Shown piece after piece: positions 44,271 through 53,051 of a DNA stretch of 64,000 nt (position 1 is its first letter; each line of letters begins with the position of its first letter). The notes under the pieces are model-generated. The model worked only from the letters and a program-made list of their open reading frames with translations. It was not told where the DNA came from and did no database searches. The translations under genes were made by a program, and so were the position numbers. Origin of the DNA: Thermacetogenium phaeum DSM 12270 (GTDB lineage: Bacteria > Bacillota > DSM-12270 > Thermacetogeniales > Thermacetogeniaceae); the NCBI RefSeq assembly GCF_000305935.1, contig NC_018870.1:513942-577941 (forward strand), given 5' to 3'.

Positions 44271-44344
44271 CTTCGGACAACCTGCTCCTGCCTAGGCATA
44301 AAAAGTGGTAGAACCGGTTATTATTAGTTCCAGAGGTGAGAACG

Positions 44345-44470
44345 TTGGCCGAGAAGAAAGGGGTGCTCAGGTTCCGGCGTGTCGAAGGAAGAGGGGAAAT
44401 CTTCGACCTGTTCCGGCAGGTTGCCGAAAAGATTCGCTCTCAGAAATCCGGCGCGGACAAGTCCGGGTAA
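44345..44470 (+). CDS. Small basic protein of unknown function
   Basis: 41 residues from TTG 44345, with AGAGGTGAG about 6 bases upstream: MAEKKGVLRFRRVEGRGEIF, DLFRQVAEKIRSQKSGADKS, G. Strongly basic with an amphipathic helix-like end. It precedes the DUF421 gene by 30 bases. No family recognised. Confidence 0.45.
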   Translation: MAEKKGVLRFRRVEGRGEIFDLFRQVAEKIRSQKSGADKSG

Positions 44471-44500
44471 AAGTCGCATATCTTTAACAGCAAGGAGTGG

Positions 44501-45238
44501 ATGCCCTTGACGGATGCGCTGCTGTACCTGCAGATGGCCTTGCGGGCGGTGATTGCCTTCTTGGCGATTTTGCTGATAGCCAGGATCCTGGAAAAGGAGC
44601 ATGTCGGGGAGCTTTCACTGTACGAGTATCTGACGGGGATCGCCATCGGTGTCATCGCCGGACGGATCGCCACGACGATGCAGAATCCTTTGCCGCTGCT
44701 GCTGGCTCTTTTTGTGTTCGCTGCCCTGACCTATCTCGTCAGATACTTTACTCTCAAGAGCAGGGCAGTCCGTAAACTGCTGGCCGGCGAGCCGGCGGTC
44801 GTCATTCAAAACGGCAAGATCATGGAGCGGACGATGCGGAGGATGCACTACAGCACCGACGATCTGCTCATGCAGCTGCGGACGAAGGGTGTTTTCAATA
44901 TTTCCGACGTCGAGTTCGCGGTTGTCGAGCCGAACGGAAGGCTGAGCGTTCTGCTGAAGTCTCAAAAGATGCCGGTGACCAGGGAGGATATGCAGATCCC
45001 TAGCCAGTACCGGGGAATCAGCAGCGAGCTGATCGTTGACGGGGAAGTAATCTACCAGAACCTGAGGCAGAACAACCTCGACGAGGCCTGGCTGATCTCT
45101 GAGCTGGCCAAGCAAGGAATCAAATCCCCCCGGGAAGTTATGCTGGCGGGTCTCGACACCCAGGGGAACCTCTACGTGGATAAGAGGCAGGACGACCAAA
45201 GGCACGTTGTCCAGGTGCGGGATGACCCCGGAGAGTAG
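44501..45238 (+). CDS. DUF421 (YetF-like) membrane protein
   Basis: 245 residues. ATG 44501 is close to AAGGAG; TTG 44507 is an equally good start. Three N-terminal membrane helices, with IARILEKEHVGELSLYEYLTGIAIGVIAG typical of the family start. A cytoplasmic domain follows (EPAVVIQNGKIMERTMRRMH, DLLMQLRTKGVFNISDVEFA, VEPNGRLSVLLK). In Bacillus these proteins sit in spore or envelope membranes; biochemical role unknown. Confidence 0.88.
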   Translation: MPLTDALLYLQMALRAVIAFLAILLIARILEKEHVGELSLYEYLTGIAIGVIAGRIATTMQNPLPLLLALFVFAALTYLVRYFTLKSRAVRKLLAGEPAVVIQNGKIMERTMRRMHYSTDDLLMQLRTKGVFNISDVEFAVVEPNGRLSVLLKSQKMPVTREDMQIPSQYRGISSELIVDGEVIYQNLRQNNLDEAWLISELAKQGIKSPREVMLAGLDTQGNLYVDKRQDDQRHVVQVRDDPGE

Positions 45239-45321
45239 TCTTTAAGCGTCCAAGGGCCGTCTCCCTCTTTGAAGTCTGTTCTGGCCTTCCCCTTTCCCAT
45301 TCGCTATGGGAGAGCCGTCAG

Positions 45322-45354
45322 AAAGCGCCCCTTCAATAGGAGGCGCTCTTTTTA
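45322..45354 (+). terminator. Terminator before the phosphohexomutase gene
   Basis: AGCGCC (45324-45329) with GGCGCT (45342-45347), then CTTTTTATT. Confidence 0.75.
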
Positions 45355-45415
45355 TTCCTCCGCAACCCCTTCTATGATTCGGAAAATGTACTATAATAAG
45401 ACAGGAGGTAATAAG

Positions 45416-46873
45416 ATGTCTTTATGCCGTGAAAAAGAAAGAAAAAAAGAGATGAAGAGGATAAAATTCGGTACTGACGGCTGGCGGGCCGTAATCGCCG
45501 AGGATTTCACCTTTGCCAATGTTCGCAAAGTTGCCCGGGCAATAGCCCTCTACGTCAGGGGGACGGGCCTGGCCGAAAAAGGGGTGGTGATCGGTTACGA
45601 CAACCGCTTTTTGTCCGAGCGTTTTGCTGCGGCCGTGGCCGAGGTCATGGCGGGCAGCGGTATTCCCTGCTGGTTGACGGTTGCTGCCACCCCTACTCCG
45701 GTGACCGCCTATGCCGTCAAGGCCTTGGACACAGGAGGGGCGGTGATGATCACCGCCAGCCACAACCCACCCGAGTACAACGGCATCAAATTCATTCCCG
45801 ACTATGCCGGCCCGGCCACAACGGAGATAACGGCGGCTATTGAGAGGTTTCTGGATACACCGGAAACGGCGGAGGAAGTCCCTATAGTACTCCTGGAGCG
45901 GGGGCGAGAACAGGGGCTTGTTCGGGATCTCGACGCCCGGCCGCTCTACCTCCAGCACCTGCGCCGGCTTCTGGATCTTCACGCCATTGGCCGCGGGCGT
46001 TTGCGAATAGTCCTCGATCCCATGTGGGGAGCGGGAATCGGTTATGTGGAGGAGATCCTGAAGGGTGTCTGCAGCAGCATAGAGGTAATTCATAACCACC
46101 GCGACGTCCTCTTCGGGGGGGCACTTCCGGAGCCGACGGCGGCAGAGCTTTCCTCGCTCAGGGAGATGGTGCTGGAGAAGAAGGCGGATCTCGGGCTGGC
46201 CTTGGACGGTGATGCCGACCGGTTCGGGGTCATCGACCGGGGGGGAGAGTACCTCTCTCCCAATGAGGTACTGGCACTGCTTCTCTATTATCTTCTCGAG
46301 CACCGGCGCTGGAGAGGAGCCGTTGCCCGCACTCTGGCGACGACCCATCTGCTCGACCGCATCGCCGAGGATTACGGACTTCCGGTGGTAGAAACCCCGG
46401 TCGGTTTTAAATATATCGGGCAGTCTCTGATCCACCACCGCAGCATCCTGGGGGGAGAGGAGAGCGGGGGGATGAGCATTCAGGGGCATATCCCGGAGAA
46501 GGACGGGATTCTGGCTTTGGTTTTAATTGTGGAGATGATCTCCGCCACCGGGAAGTCCCTCCGCCAGCTTCAAGAGGAGATCTACGAAAAGTTCGGTCGC
46601 CTGGTCAGCGCCCGCCTCGACATCAAGTGTGACCATGAGAAAAAGGATGAAATCCTGAAGCGGCTAGAGGGGTGGTACCCTGCTGCGGTGGGCGGTACCC
46701 CGGTAGCAGACCGCAGCACCAGGGATGGTGTCAAGCTCCTCCTTGAAGACGGCAGCTGGATCCTGGTGCGCCCCTCCGGAACAGAACCCCTCTTTCGGGT
46801 TTATGTGGAGGCACCCAGCCGGGAGGTGCTGCAGCGGCTGCAGGAATCTGCGAAAAAAGACCTAGGACTGTAG
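45416..46873 (+). CDS. Alpha-D-phosphohexomutase (phosphoglucomutase/phosphomannomutase type)
   Basis: 485 residues from ATG 45416, with AGGAGG 7 bases upstream. Four-domain family signature: FGTDGWRAV, the phosphoserine loop TASHNPPEYNGIKF (about residue 118), metal site DGDADRFG, sugar loop GGEESGG, phosphate loop RPSGTEPLFRVY. Isomerises hexose 1- and 6-phosphates. Together with galU it could feed UDP-glucose synthesis. Exact sugar not decidable from sequence. TATAAT at 45392-45397 may be its -10. Confidence 0.92.
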   Translation: MSLCREKERKKEMKRIKFGTDGWRAVIAEDFTFANVRKVARAIALYVRGTGLAEKGVVIGYDNRFLSERFAAAVAEVMAGSGIPCWLTVAATPTPVTAYAVKALDTGGAVMITASHNPPEYNGIKFIPDYAGPATTEITAAIERFLDTPETAEEVPIVLLERGREQGLVRDLDARPLYLQHLRRLLDLHAIGRGRLRIVLDPMWGAGIGYVEEILKGVCSSIEVIHNHRDVLFGGALPEPTAAELSSLREMVLEKKADLGLALDGDADRFGVIDRGGEYLSPNEVLALLLYYLLEHRRWRGAVARTLATTHLLDRIAEDYGLPVVETPVGFKYIGQSLIHHRSILGGEESGGMSIQGHIPEKDGILALVLIVEMISATGKSLRQLQEEIYEKFGRLVSARLDIKCDHEKKDEILKRLEGWYPAAVGGTPVADRSTRDGVKLLLEDGSWILVRPSGTEPLFRVYVEAPSREVLQRLQESAKKDLGL

Positions 46874-47006
46874 TCTGATTTGCGCCCTCGAAATTGGTTG
46901 CGTCCTGCTTTTTGCAGGAATAGGTTTTATTTTGTCGAATTGCTCATGTTTAAGAAGAAATGGTATTAACGGTATCCGGTACCTGGAGAGCAGGAGGTTT
47001 GCCATT

Positions 47007-48158
47007 GTGGAGGTGGAAGCGCTCGACCGGGTTGTCCAAGAGACGCTGATGGCTCTGGAGAGCGGCAAGGAGGCGATTTACGACATAGCCGAGAACGCCC
47101 GCAGTGAAGTGGAGCGGGTGCAGGAGGAGCTCCTGGTGATCCAGCGCCAGACGTTGGAGACGATTCAGGAGGTGGACAGGCTTACCAAACTGGAAAAGCA
47201 GGCGCGCCTGCACCTGATGACCGTGAGCAGGGATTTTCACCGATATGATGAGGAGACGGTCAAAAGCGCCTATGACAGAGCGATGAACCTGCAGGTGCGC
47301 CTTTTCGTGCTCCGGGAGCAGGAGAAGAATCTGCGCCAGCGCCGCGATGAGCTGGAAAGAAGCCTGCGGCGCTTGAGGCATACTGTGGAAAAGGCCGAGA
47401 TGCTGGTTACCAGGATCGGTGTCGTCCTCCAGTTTCTGCACGGCACCTTAAGCCAGATCAGCGTTCAGTTGGGGAACGTGCAGAAGCAGCAGCAGCTGGC
47501 CTTGAAGGTGCTGCTTGCCCAGGAGGAAGAACGACGACGCATCGCCCGGGAGATCCATGACGGCCCGGCTCAGGCTCTGGCTAACATCGTTTTGCGGGCC
47601 GACTACTGCGAGCAGCTGTTATCTCGTGACCCAGCGAAACTCAAGCAGGAGCTGGAGAAGCTGAAGGACCTGGTGCGGGCCAGCCTTCGGGATATCAGGA
47701 AGATCATCTTTGACCTGCGACCGATGCCTTTAGACGATCTGGGGCTGGCTGGGGGGGTGCGGCGCTTTCTGGAGGACTTTCAAGAGCGCTACGGGCTGCC
47801 TGTAGAGTTCCTCTTCTTCGGACGGGAGCTGCGGTATGACCCTGTTCTGGAGGTGGCGGTCTTCAGGATCATTCAGGAGGCTTTGAACAACGCCCAAAAG
47901 CACGCGGCCGCCGGCAGGGTTACCGTGAAGCTGGAACTGCACCCCCGGCAGGTGCTCGCCGTCATCAGGGATGACGGCAAGGGGTTTGTCCCCGGAGAGA
48001 TGGTAGAGGGAGGGGAGCACTACGGGCTGTTAAACATGAGGGAGCGAGCCCGTTTTCTCGGCGGAGAGGTGAGGATTACTTCCGCGCCTGGTGAGGGAAC
48101 GGAGGTCATAGTGATGATTCCCGTATGTGAGGAGGAAGAGGCTGATGGGGAAGATTAA
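47007..48158 (+). CDS. DegS-like cytoplasmic sensor histidine kinase
   Basis: 383 residues from GTG 47007, with AGGAGG 9 bases upstream. No membrane helix. A long coiled-coil sensor region at ~1-180 is followed by the HisKA_3 box EERRRIAREIHDGPAQALAN (phospho-His), then HATPase (FRIIQEALNNAQKHAAAGRV, IRDDGKGFVPGE, LNMRERARFLGG). Length and layout match DegS. The overlapping response regulator is its likely partner. Confidence 0.92.
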   Translation: MEVEALDRVVQETLMALESGKEAIYDIAENARSEVERVQEELLVIQRQTLETIQEVDRLTKLEKQARLHLMTVSRDFHRYDEETVKSAYDRAMNLQVRLFVLREQEKNLRQRRDELERSLRRLRHTVEKAEMLVTRIGVVLQFLHGTLSQISVQLGNVQKQQQLALKVLLAQEEERRRIAREIHDGPAQALANIVLRADYCEQLLSRDPAKLKQELEKLKDLVRASLRDIRKIIFDLRPMPLDDLGLAGGVRRFLEDFQERYGLPVEFLFFGRELRYDPVLEVAVFRIIQEALNNAQKHAAAGRVTVKLELHPRQVLAVIRDDGKGFVPGEMVEGGEHYGLLNMRERARFLGGEVRITSAPGEGTEVIVMIPVCEEEEADGED

Positions 48159-48798
48159 GGTCCTGATTGCTGACGATCATCCTCTGATCAGGGAGGGGCT
48201 GCGGCATGTTTTGGAACTCGACCCGCAGATAGAAATCGTCGGTGAGGTCGGCGACGGGCAGGGCGCCATCAACCTGGCCCGCAGCATGCGCCCCGACGTC
48301 ATCCTGATGGACTTGAAGATGCCCGGGACGAGTGGTGTTGAGGCCTGCCGGGTGATCAGTACGGAAATGCCTGAAATCAGGATCATCATCCTCACCGTGT
48401 CTGAGGATGACGAGATGCTCGAGGTGATCAAGACCGGAGCCTGTGGCTACCTGCTCAAGGATGTGGAACCCGCAGAGCTGATAAAAGCGATCCGCAGTGT
48501 TATGGAGGGGGTGCCCGCCTTCCATCCGGTGGTCACCGGGAGGTTGCTGAGCGAATACCAGCGCCTCAGCGCCGCTCCTGCCGATGAGGAGGATGGAATC
48601 GCAGCCCTGACGGCGAGGGAAAAGGAGGTGCTGGCTCTGATCGCCCGCGGGGAGTCGAACCGCAACATAGCCCGCCGGCTCTTCATCAGCGAAAAGACCG
48701 TCAAGAATCACGTCACCAGTATTTTTCGCAAGCTAAGGGTAGAGGACCGTACTCAGGCCGCCATTTATGCAATCAAAAGGAATATGGTAAAGATTTAG
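48145..48798 (+). CDS. DegU/NarL-family response regulator
   Basis: 217 residues from ATG 48145, overlapping the kinase gene; GAGGAGGAAGAGG upstream. Receiver with acidic pair in IADDHPLIREG and phospho-acceptor in VILMDLKMPG; Lys in GYLLKDVEPAE. LuxR-type HTH at the C-terminus (ALTAREKEVLALIARGESNR, NIARRLFISEKTVKNHVTSI). DNA targets unknown. In Bacillus DegU controls motility, competence and exoenzymes, themes also present in this window. Confidence 0.93.
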   Translation: MGKIKVLIADDHPLIREGLRHVLELDPQIEIVGEVGDGQGAINLARSMRPDVILMDLKMPGTSGVEACRVISTEMPEIRIIILTVSEDDEMLEVIKTGACGYLLKDVEPAELIKAIRSVMEGVPAFHPVVTGRLLSEYQRLSAAPADEEDGIAALTAREKEVLALIARGESNRNIARRLFISEKTVKNHVTSIFRKLRVEDRTQAAIYAIKRNMVKI

Positions 48799-48864
48799 CG
48801 GAGATCCCGGTTCTTTAACCCCAATTATACCTCCCGCATATACTGGGAGGGGGAGGGGGTAAAA

Positions 48865-49356
48865 GTGACCTGGGTGCTTGTGGGTGTCGGTCTTTGCGCT
48901 TTTGTTCTCTTCAGCCTGCTTTTTGTAGCCTGCTGTTATTCCCCCTGGTTTCGCTTTTCCACCAAACCAGATGTCAGCGTTCTTCTGGTCGTCCGCGATC
49001 AGGCCCCTATTATCGAGGGGCTGGTCAAAGGGCTCCTTTCCTTTTTCCGGACTTCCCCTTACGCTTGGGAACTTGTGGTCGTTGATGAATCATCGCGCGA
49101 CGAGACCCTTGAGATCCTCCGCCGCCTGCTGCGAAAACACAGCTTCACCCTGATCGCGGCTGGTGCGGGGGAGGACCCCCTGCAAGCCGGCCTTTCTGCC
49201 TGCCGGGGAGGCACTGCCTATTATATGCGCCTTACCGGAAAGGTTGAGCTTAAGGCGGCTGTTGCCGTCGTCAGGTGCCTGGCCGCCGGGGGAAGGCTTC
49301 CCGAATGCGGCGTTTACCACCCCTGTGGTGTGATCCCCGGGACCTCCGTCCGGTAA
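48865..49356 (+). CDS. Membrane-anchored glycosyltransferase-2-like protein, short
   Basis: 163 residues from GTG 48865, with GGGAGGGGGAGGGG upstream. One N-terminal membrane helix (WVLVGVGLCAFVLFSLLFVACC), then a GT-A-like start: VSVLLVVRDQAPIIEGLVKG and LVVVDESSRDETLEILRRLL. The DxD and acceptor parts of a full GT2 are missing, and the normal length is about twice this. It may be a truncated enzyme or a non-catalytic family member. It lies just before the pilus locus. Confidence 0.6.
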   Translation: MTWVLVGVGLCAFVLFSLLFVACCYSPWFRFSTKPDVSVLLVVRDQAPIIEGLVKGLLSFFRTSPYAWELVVVDESSRDETLEILRRLLRKHSFTLIAAGAGEDPLQAGLSACRGGTAYYMRLTGKVELKAAVAVVRCLAAGGRLPECGVYHPCGVIPGTSVR

Positions 49357-49392
49357 GCGGCGGGGAGTAATACCTAAAAAAATCGTGACTTG

Positions 49393-49420
49393 AGGGCGAT
49401 TTTGCGGTTGACTGAATAGT
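49393..49420 (+). promoter_or_regulatory. SigH-like promoter of the flp/tad locus
   Basis: AGGG (49393-49396), 17 bases, then GAAT (49414-49417): one mismatch in the -35, perfect GAAT in the -10. Confidence 0.4.
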
Positions 49421-49442
49421 GTTAATATTCTTCTAGGACTAG

Positions 49443-49492
49443 GTAGAGACCCGGCCAAAGCGCTGTCCATCCCGTGAGGGGTGGTGGAATAC
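49443..49492 (+). promoter_or_regulatory. Hairpin in flp leader
   Basis: CCATCCC-GTGA-GGGGTGG (49467-49484) has a GNRA-type loop, enclosed by GGTA (49442-49445) and TACC (49490-49493). No riboswitch class recognised. Confidence 0.35.
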
Positions 49493-49517
49493 CGATAATT
49501 CACAGGGGGTGGAAAGA

Positions 49518-49697
49518 ATGAAAGAGATCCTTCGGCGTCTGGTTTGGGATCAAGAGGGACAGGGTATGGCGGAGTACGGTTTGATTCTGGCGTTGATCGC
49601 GGTGGCGGTGATTGCGATCTTAGGGACGATGGGAGGGCAAATAGGCGACACATTCCAAAAAGTTGTGGATAAACTTCAGGATGCTAATAACCAGTGA
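49518..49697 (+). CDS. flp: Flp/Fap-type pilin
   Basis: 59 residues from ATG 49518, after AGGGGGTGG. Short basic leader, then QGMAEYGLILALIAVAVIAI: the Flp prepilin cleavage region with the conserved Glu-Tyr pair and a hydrophobic helix. It should be cut by the prepilin peptidase at 50080 and assembled by the Tad proteins downstream. The first gene of the pilus locus, likely the major subunit. Confidence 0.93.
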   Translation: MKEILRRLVWDQEGQGMAEYGLILALIAVAVIAILGTMGGQIGDTFQKVVDKLQDANNQ

Positions 49698-50079
49698 GAA
49701 GGCCCAGGAACCAATCTTGTGCTTTATTAATGATGAATTAAGCAATATCATGTTAATTAATAATCACGATGTTAAGAACTCCTTTTTCTTCGCCCTACAG
49801 CTGTAGGGTTTCTGTTTCACAGGGGAGATACCCGTGCCGTCCCCGGCGGCATCGTTGGAGAACAGCATCTGGTGATCGAGGTGTTGGTCGGCAGTGGTTG
49901 GTCGTTGGACTGGAAGAGAAGAAACTGGCCCAGCGGGTCCCGGCGCTACCGGCGGCCGATTGCCGGCTGCCGCCGGCCTAACCGGCGTTGTCCGGGACGG
50001 AATCTTTAAGCGACGGGAGCCGGCCTGCAAAGCCCCGCAGGCCTCCGGCTTCCGACATCCATAAGGTCAGGGGATCGCC
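49698..50079 (+). other. Gap between flp and prepilin peptidase gene
   Basis: About 380 bases. A perfect 16-base palindrome CCCTACAGCTGTAGGG followed by T-rich sequence acts as terminator (see 49793). The rest is GC-rich and shows no convincing gene. Confidence 0.55.
49793..49819 (+). terminator. Attenuator/terminator after flp
   Basis: CCCTACAG/CTGTAGGG stem followed by TTTCTGTTT. It would let flp be made in excess over the rest of the operon. Confidence 0.65.
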
Positions 50080-50610
50080 GTGTGCGCCGATGTGGTACTT
50101 CTGCTGACTCTCATTATCTGCCTCTGGACGGATCTCCGGGAGCGCAGGATCTACAACAAGGTTGTTCTCCCTGCCGCTGCCGCCGGAATTCTCCTTCAGA
50201 CCGCCCAGCACGGCCTGCCGGGCCTAAAATCCGGCCTGGCGGGCTGTGGTTTGGGGCTTCTGCTCTTCTTCCTTCCCTTTGCCCTGGGCGGCCTGGGGGC
50301 GGGGGATGTCAAGCTGCTGGCTGCGGTAGGGGCCTTGAAGGGCCCCCTTTTTGTCATTTTTACGGCTCTGGGAACCGCCCTGGCGGGAGGGGTGATCGCC
50401 GTATTCATTCTCATCGGGCAGCGCCGATTGTGGGCGACCATGAAGCGGCTCCTCTGGGCATTGGCAATCGGTCTGGGAGGCAGGAGCGTTGGCGGGAAGG
50501 CGGCCTTGCTGCTCCTGGAACGCACCCCCTATAGCTCCCTTTTCCCTTTGGGAGCGGCGATTTTTCTGGGAGCAGCCTTGGCCTATTTTTACTGCATTTT
50601 TCTTCAATAG
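50080..50610 (+). CDS. Prepilin peptidase (CpaA/TadV type)
   Basis: 176 residues from GTG 50080. Type IV prepilin peptidase core without the N-methyltransferase domain: WTDLRERRIYN and GLGAGDVKLLAAVGAL hold the two catalytic Asp residues. About six membrane helices. Cleaves the Flp leader. Followed by tadE-like genes. Confidence 0.9.
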   Translation: MCADVVLLLTLIICLWTDLRERRIYNKVVLPAAAAGILLQTAQHGLPGLKSGLAGCGLGLLLFFLPFALGGLGAGDVKLLAAVGALKGPLFVIFTALGTALAGGVIAVFILIGQRRLWATMKRLLWALAIGLGGRSVGGKAALLLLERTPYSSLFPLGAAIFLGAALAYFYCIFLQ

Positions 50611-50815
50611 CCGCTCCCTCCGGCCCGACAGGTGGAGGTGCTCCGCCGGAGCAGGCGGCGAGCGGGTCTTTAAAGGTCCGGGAAAGGTCCGGGCGTTCCC
50701 TTGGCGGGCATCATCCCTAGGTCTCTCGGGGCTGTCGAGTAGGGACCGGTAAGCGCAGGGATTGTTGTATTGGTAACCAACCCTGTTGGTTTTTGCCGAG
50801 GTAGGGGGTTGAGGA

Positions 50816-51208
50816 ATGTTAATGATTATCAAGCGCGACTGCGGGCAGGCTGTGCTGGAATTTGCCCTCGTCCTCCCCATCCTGCTGCTTCTGCTCTTCG
50901 GGATCATCGAGTTCGGTATCATTTTCCACGACAACCTGGTGTTAAACCAGGCGGCGCGCGAGGGGGCACGCCTGGGAGCGGTAGGAGGGACGGACGAGGA
51001 GATCCGGATGACGGTGGAACGGGTTGCCGCAGGGCTCGATCCTGCACGCCTGCAGCTGGAGATCGACCCCCCTGAAGATGAGCGGCTGCGGGGGGATGGC
51101 CTCCGGGTGGAGGTGCGCTATAGCGTTCCCATCGTCACTCCCATCTTGGCGGAGTTTCTCCCCAATCCCTACCCTCTGGCGGCGGCGGTGACGATGCGCG
51201 TGGAATAG
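50816..51208 (+). CDS. TadE-like pseudopilin
   Basis: 130 residues. GQAVLEFALVLPILLLLLFG is the TadE signature (Glu in the pilin-like helix), followed by GIIFHDNLVLNQAAREGAR. A minor pilin-like component of the Tad apparatus. ATG 50816 after GAGG. Confidence 0.88.
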   Translation: MLMIIKRDCGQAVLEFALVLPILLLLLFGIIEFGIIFHDNLVLNQAAREGARLGAVGGTDEEIRMTVERVAAGLDPARLQLEIDPPEDERLRGDGLRVEVRYSVPIVTPILAEFLPNPYPLAAAVTMRVE

Positions 51209-51221
51209 GGGGTGCTTATGA

Positions 51222-52253
51222 TTGACGGTTGATGGACCGCCGGCAGCCGGCCACCGGAGAAGGGGCAGGGGAGCCACAGGGCGGGGAAACCTTAACATAA
51301 TCAAAATTCTCTCCGGAGAAAGGGGTACCGCCCTGGTGCTGGTGGCCTTAGCCCTGGTGGTCATCCTGGGCTGCGCCTCCCTGGTTACGGACATCGGATT
51401 GGTCTACTCCACCAGGACGCGCCTGATCAACACCGCCGATGCCGCCGCTTTGGCCGGTGTGCAGGAACTCCCTGGGGACCCCGAACGGGCGCGGGAGGTG
51501 GCGGAGGAATATGCCGCTGCCAACGGTATTTCCCCGGAGGAACTGGTTGTGGAGGTGGCGGCGGATCGGCGCTCGCTCACGGTGCGGCCGCATCGCCAGG
51601 TGCAGTTTCTTTTTGCCCGGGTTCTGGGGTTCACCGGTCAGGATGTGGAGGCTGCGGCCACTGCTGTGGTGGCACCCCTGACCGGGGCCTCGGGGGTGGT
51701 GCCCTTCAGCATCGAAGAGCAGGAGCTGGAATTCGGCCGGGAATACGTTTTAAAAGAGGGAGCGGGGAACGGTCCCGCCCAGGATGGGGATGACGGAAAA
51801 AAGCACGGCTGGTACGGAGCCCTTGATCTCGATAACAGCCCCGGGGGTGGGGCCGACGACTATAGGGAACAGGTGAAGAACGGCTACCCGGGTCTGCTCC
51901 GCGTTGGTGACAGGGTACTCACCGAGGCGGGAAACATGTCGGGCCCCACGACAGAAGCGGTCAACTACCGCATCGGGCGGTGCAGGGAAGGCTGCACCTT
52001 CGAGAACGCCCAGAGGGGTTGCCCGCGGGTGGTGATCGTACCCGTTGTCCGGGTGGTGGAATGGGATGGGAACCACCCTAAAGAGGTGGAGATCCGCGGA
52101 TTTGCGGCCTTCTTCCTGGAAGGGGTAGGCGGCCAGGGCAAGGATAACTATGTTGTTGGACGTTTTATCAGGACCGTCGCCTCCGGGGAGTTAGCAGAAG
52201 AAGGACAGGAGGAGCAGGACTACGGGCTTTACGGCGTTAGGCTGGTTCGTTAG
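51222..52253 (+). CDS. TadG-like protein
   Basis: 343 residues from TTG 51222, eight bases after AGGGGGTG; the first ~25 residues look atypical, and no other start codon is in frame. ERGTALVLVALALVVILGCA is a TadG/TadE-type N-terminal helix, and TRTRLINTADAAALAGVQEL is the conserved DAAALAG box. The remaining ~200 residues are an extracytoplasmic domain with two Cys (RCREGCTFENAQRGC). No von Willebrand domain is seen, unlike long TadG proteins. Confidence 0.8.
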   Translation: MTVDGPPAAGHRRRGRGATGRGNLNIIKILSGERGTALVLVALALVVILGCASLVTDIGLVYSTRTRLINTADAAALAGVQELPGDPERAREVAEEYAAANGISPEELVVEVAADRRSLTVRPHRQVQFLFARVLGFTGQDVEAAATAVVAPLTGASGVVPFSIEEQELEFGREYVLKEGAGNGPAQDGDDGKKHGWYGALDLDNSPGGGADDYREQVKNGYPGLLRVGDRVLTEAGNMSGPTTEAVNYRIGRCREGCTFENAQRGCPRVVIVPVVRVVEWDGNHPKEVEIRGFAAFFLEGVGGQGKDNYVVGRFIRTVASGELAEEGQEEQDYGLYGVRLVR

Positions 52254-52267
52254 TTTTTTAAGATCAT

Positions 52268-53032
52268 TTGAACGAGGTGAGTAAAAAGGTGCGTCCCAGG
52301 ATGATGATCGCCCTGGCCGTGGTTCTTGCCGCTATAGCTACTGGGGCATGCTATCTCTACCTGCAGCAGGCAGTGGAGGGAGTGGCTGCTGATGAGGAAT
52401 ATGCTTCCGTTGTTGTTGCCAGGACGGCCATCCAGGCCAGGACCCCGATAGAGAGGGAGATGGTGGAGCAGGTGAAACTGCCCGCCTCCGCCGTCCACCC
52501 CCATTCCCTGCGTAAACTCGATGATGTGATCGGTAAAGTGGCGCTGGAGCCCTTGGTGGCCGGGGAGCAGGTGCTGAGCGACCGGCTGGTGGCGCAGGGG
52601 GATGCTAAGTCGGGACTGCCTTACCGCATTCCGCCCGGCAAGAGGGCGGTGACGGTGCCGGTGGATGAGGTGGTTGCGGTCGGCTGGCAGCTGCGGCCGG
52701 GAGACCACGTAGACGTTTTAGGGACGGTGGAGGTACCCGGGAAGGAGGGCCGGGTGACCGTAGTGGCCCTTCAGAATGTGGAGGTCCTGGCCGTCGGGAA
52801 GGAAATAGAACCCGAGCGAGATGGGAAGCAGAGTGAAGTGAAAACGGTAACCCTGGCCGTGACCCTGGCCGAGGCGCGGCTGCTGGTGCTCGCCGGTGAG
52901 GAAGGCGTGATCAGGCTGGCCCTGCGCAACCCGGTGGACCATGAAAAAACGGCTGTTCCACCTTGCGAGATCAAGGATCTGCTGGCTGCCGGCGCAGCCG
53001 CAGCAGCGGTCGGTGCCGGGGGTTCCCGATGA
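52268..53032 (+). CDS. cpaB: Flp pilus assembly protein CpaB (RcpC)
   Basis: 254 residues from TTG 52268 (GTG 52277 possible). N-terminal membrane helix, SAF domain (VVVARTAIQARTPIEREMVE), then RcpC domain (GKRAVTVPVDEVVAVGWQLR, PGDHVDVLGTVEV). Periplasm-side or wall-side assembly factor. Overlaps nothing and leads to cpaE after ~20 bases. Confidence 0.88.
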   Translation: MNEVSKKVRPRMMIALAVVLAAIATGACYLYLQQAVEGVAADEEYASVVVARTAIQARTPIEREMVEQVKLPASAVHPHSLRKLDDVIGKVALEPLVAGEQVLSDRLVAQGDAKSGLPYRIPPGKRAVTVPVDEVVAVGWQLRPGDHVDVLGTVEVPGKEGRVTVVALQNVEVLAVGKEIEPERDGKQSEVKTVTLAVTLAEARLLVLAGEEGVIRLALRNPVDHEKTAVPPCEIKDLLAAGAAAAAVGAGGSR

Positions 53033-53051
53033 TTGGCGGGGAGTGAGAGCT

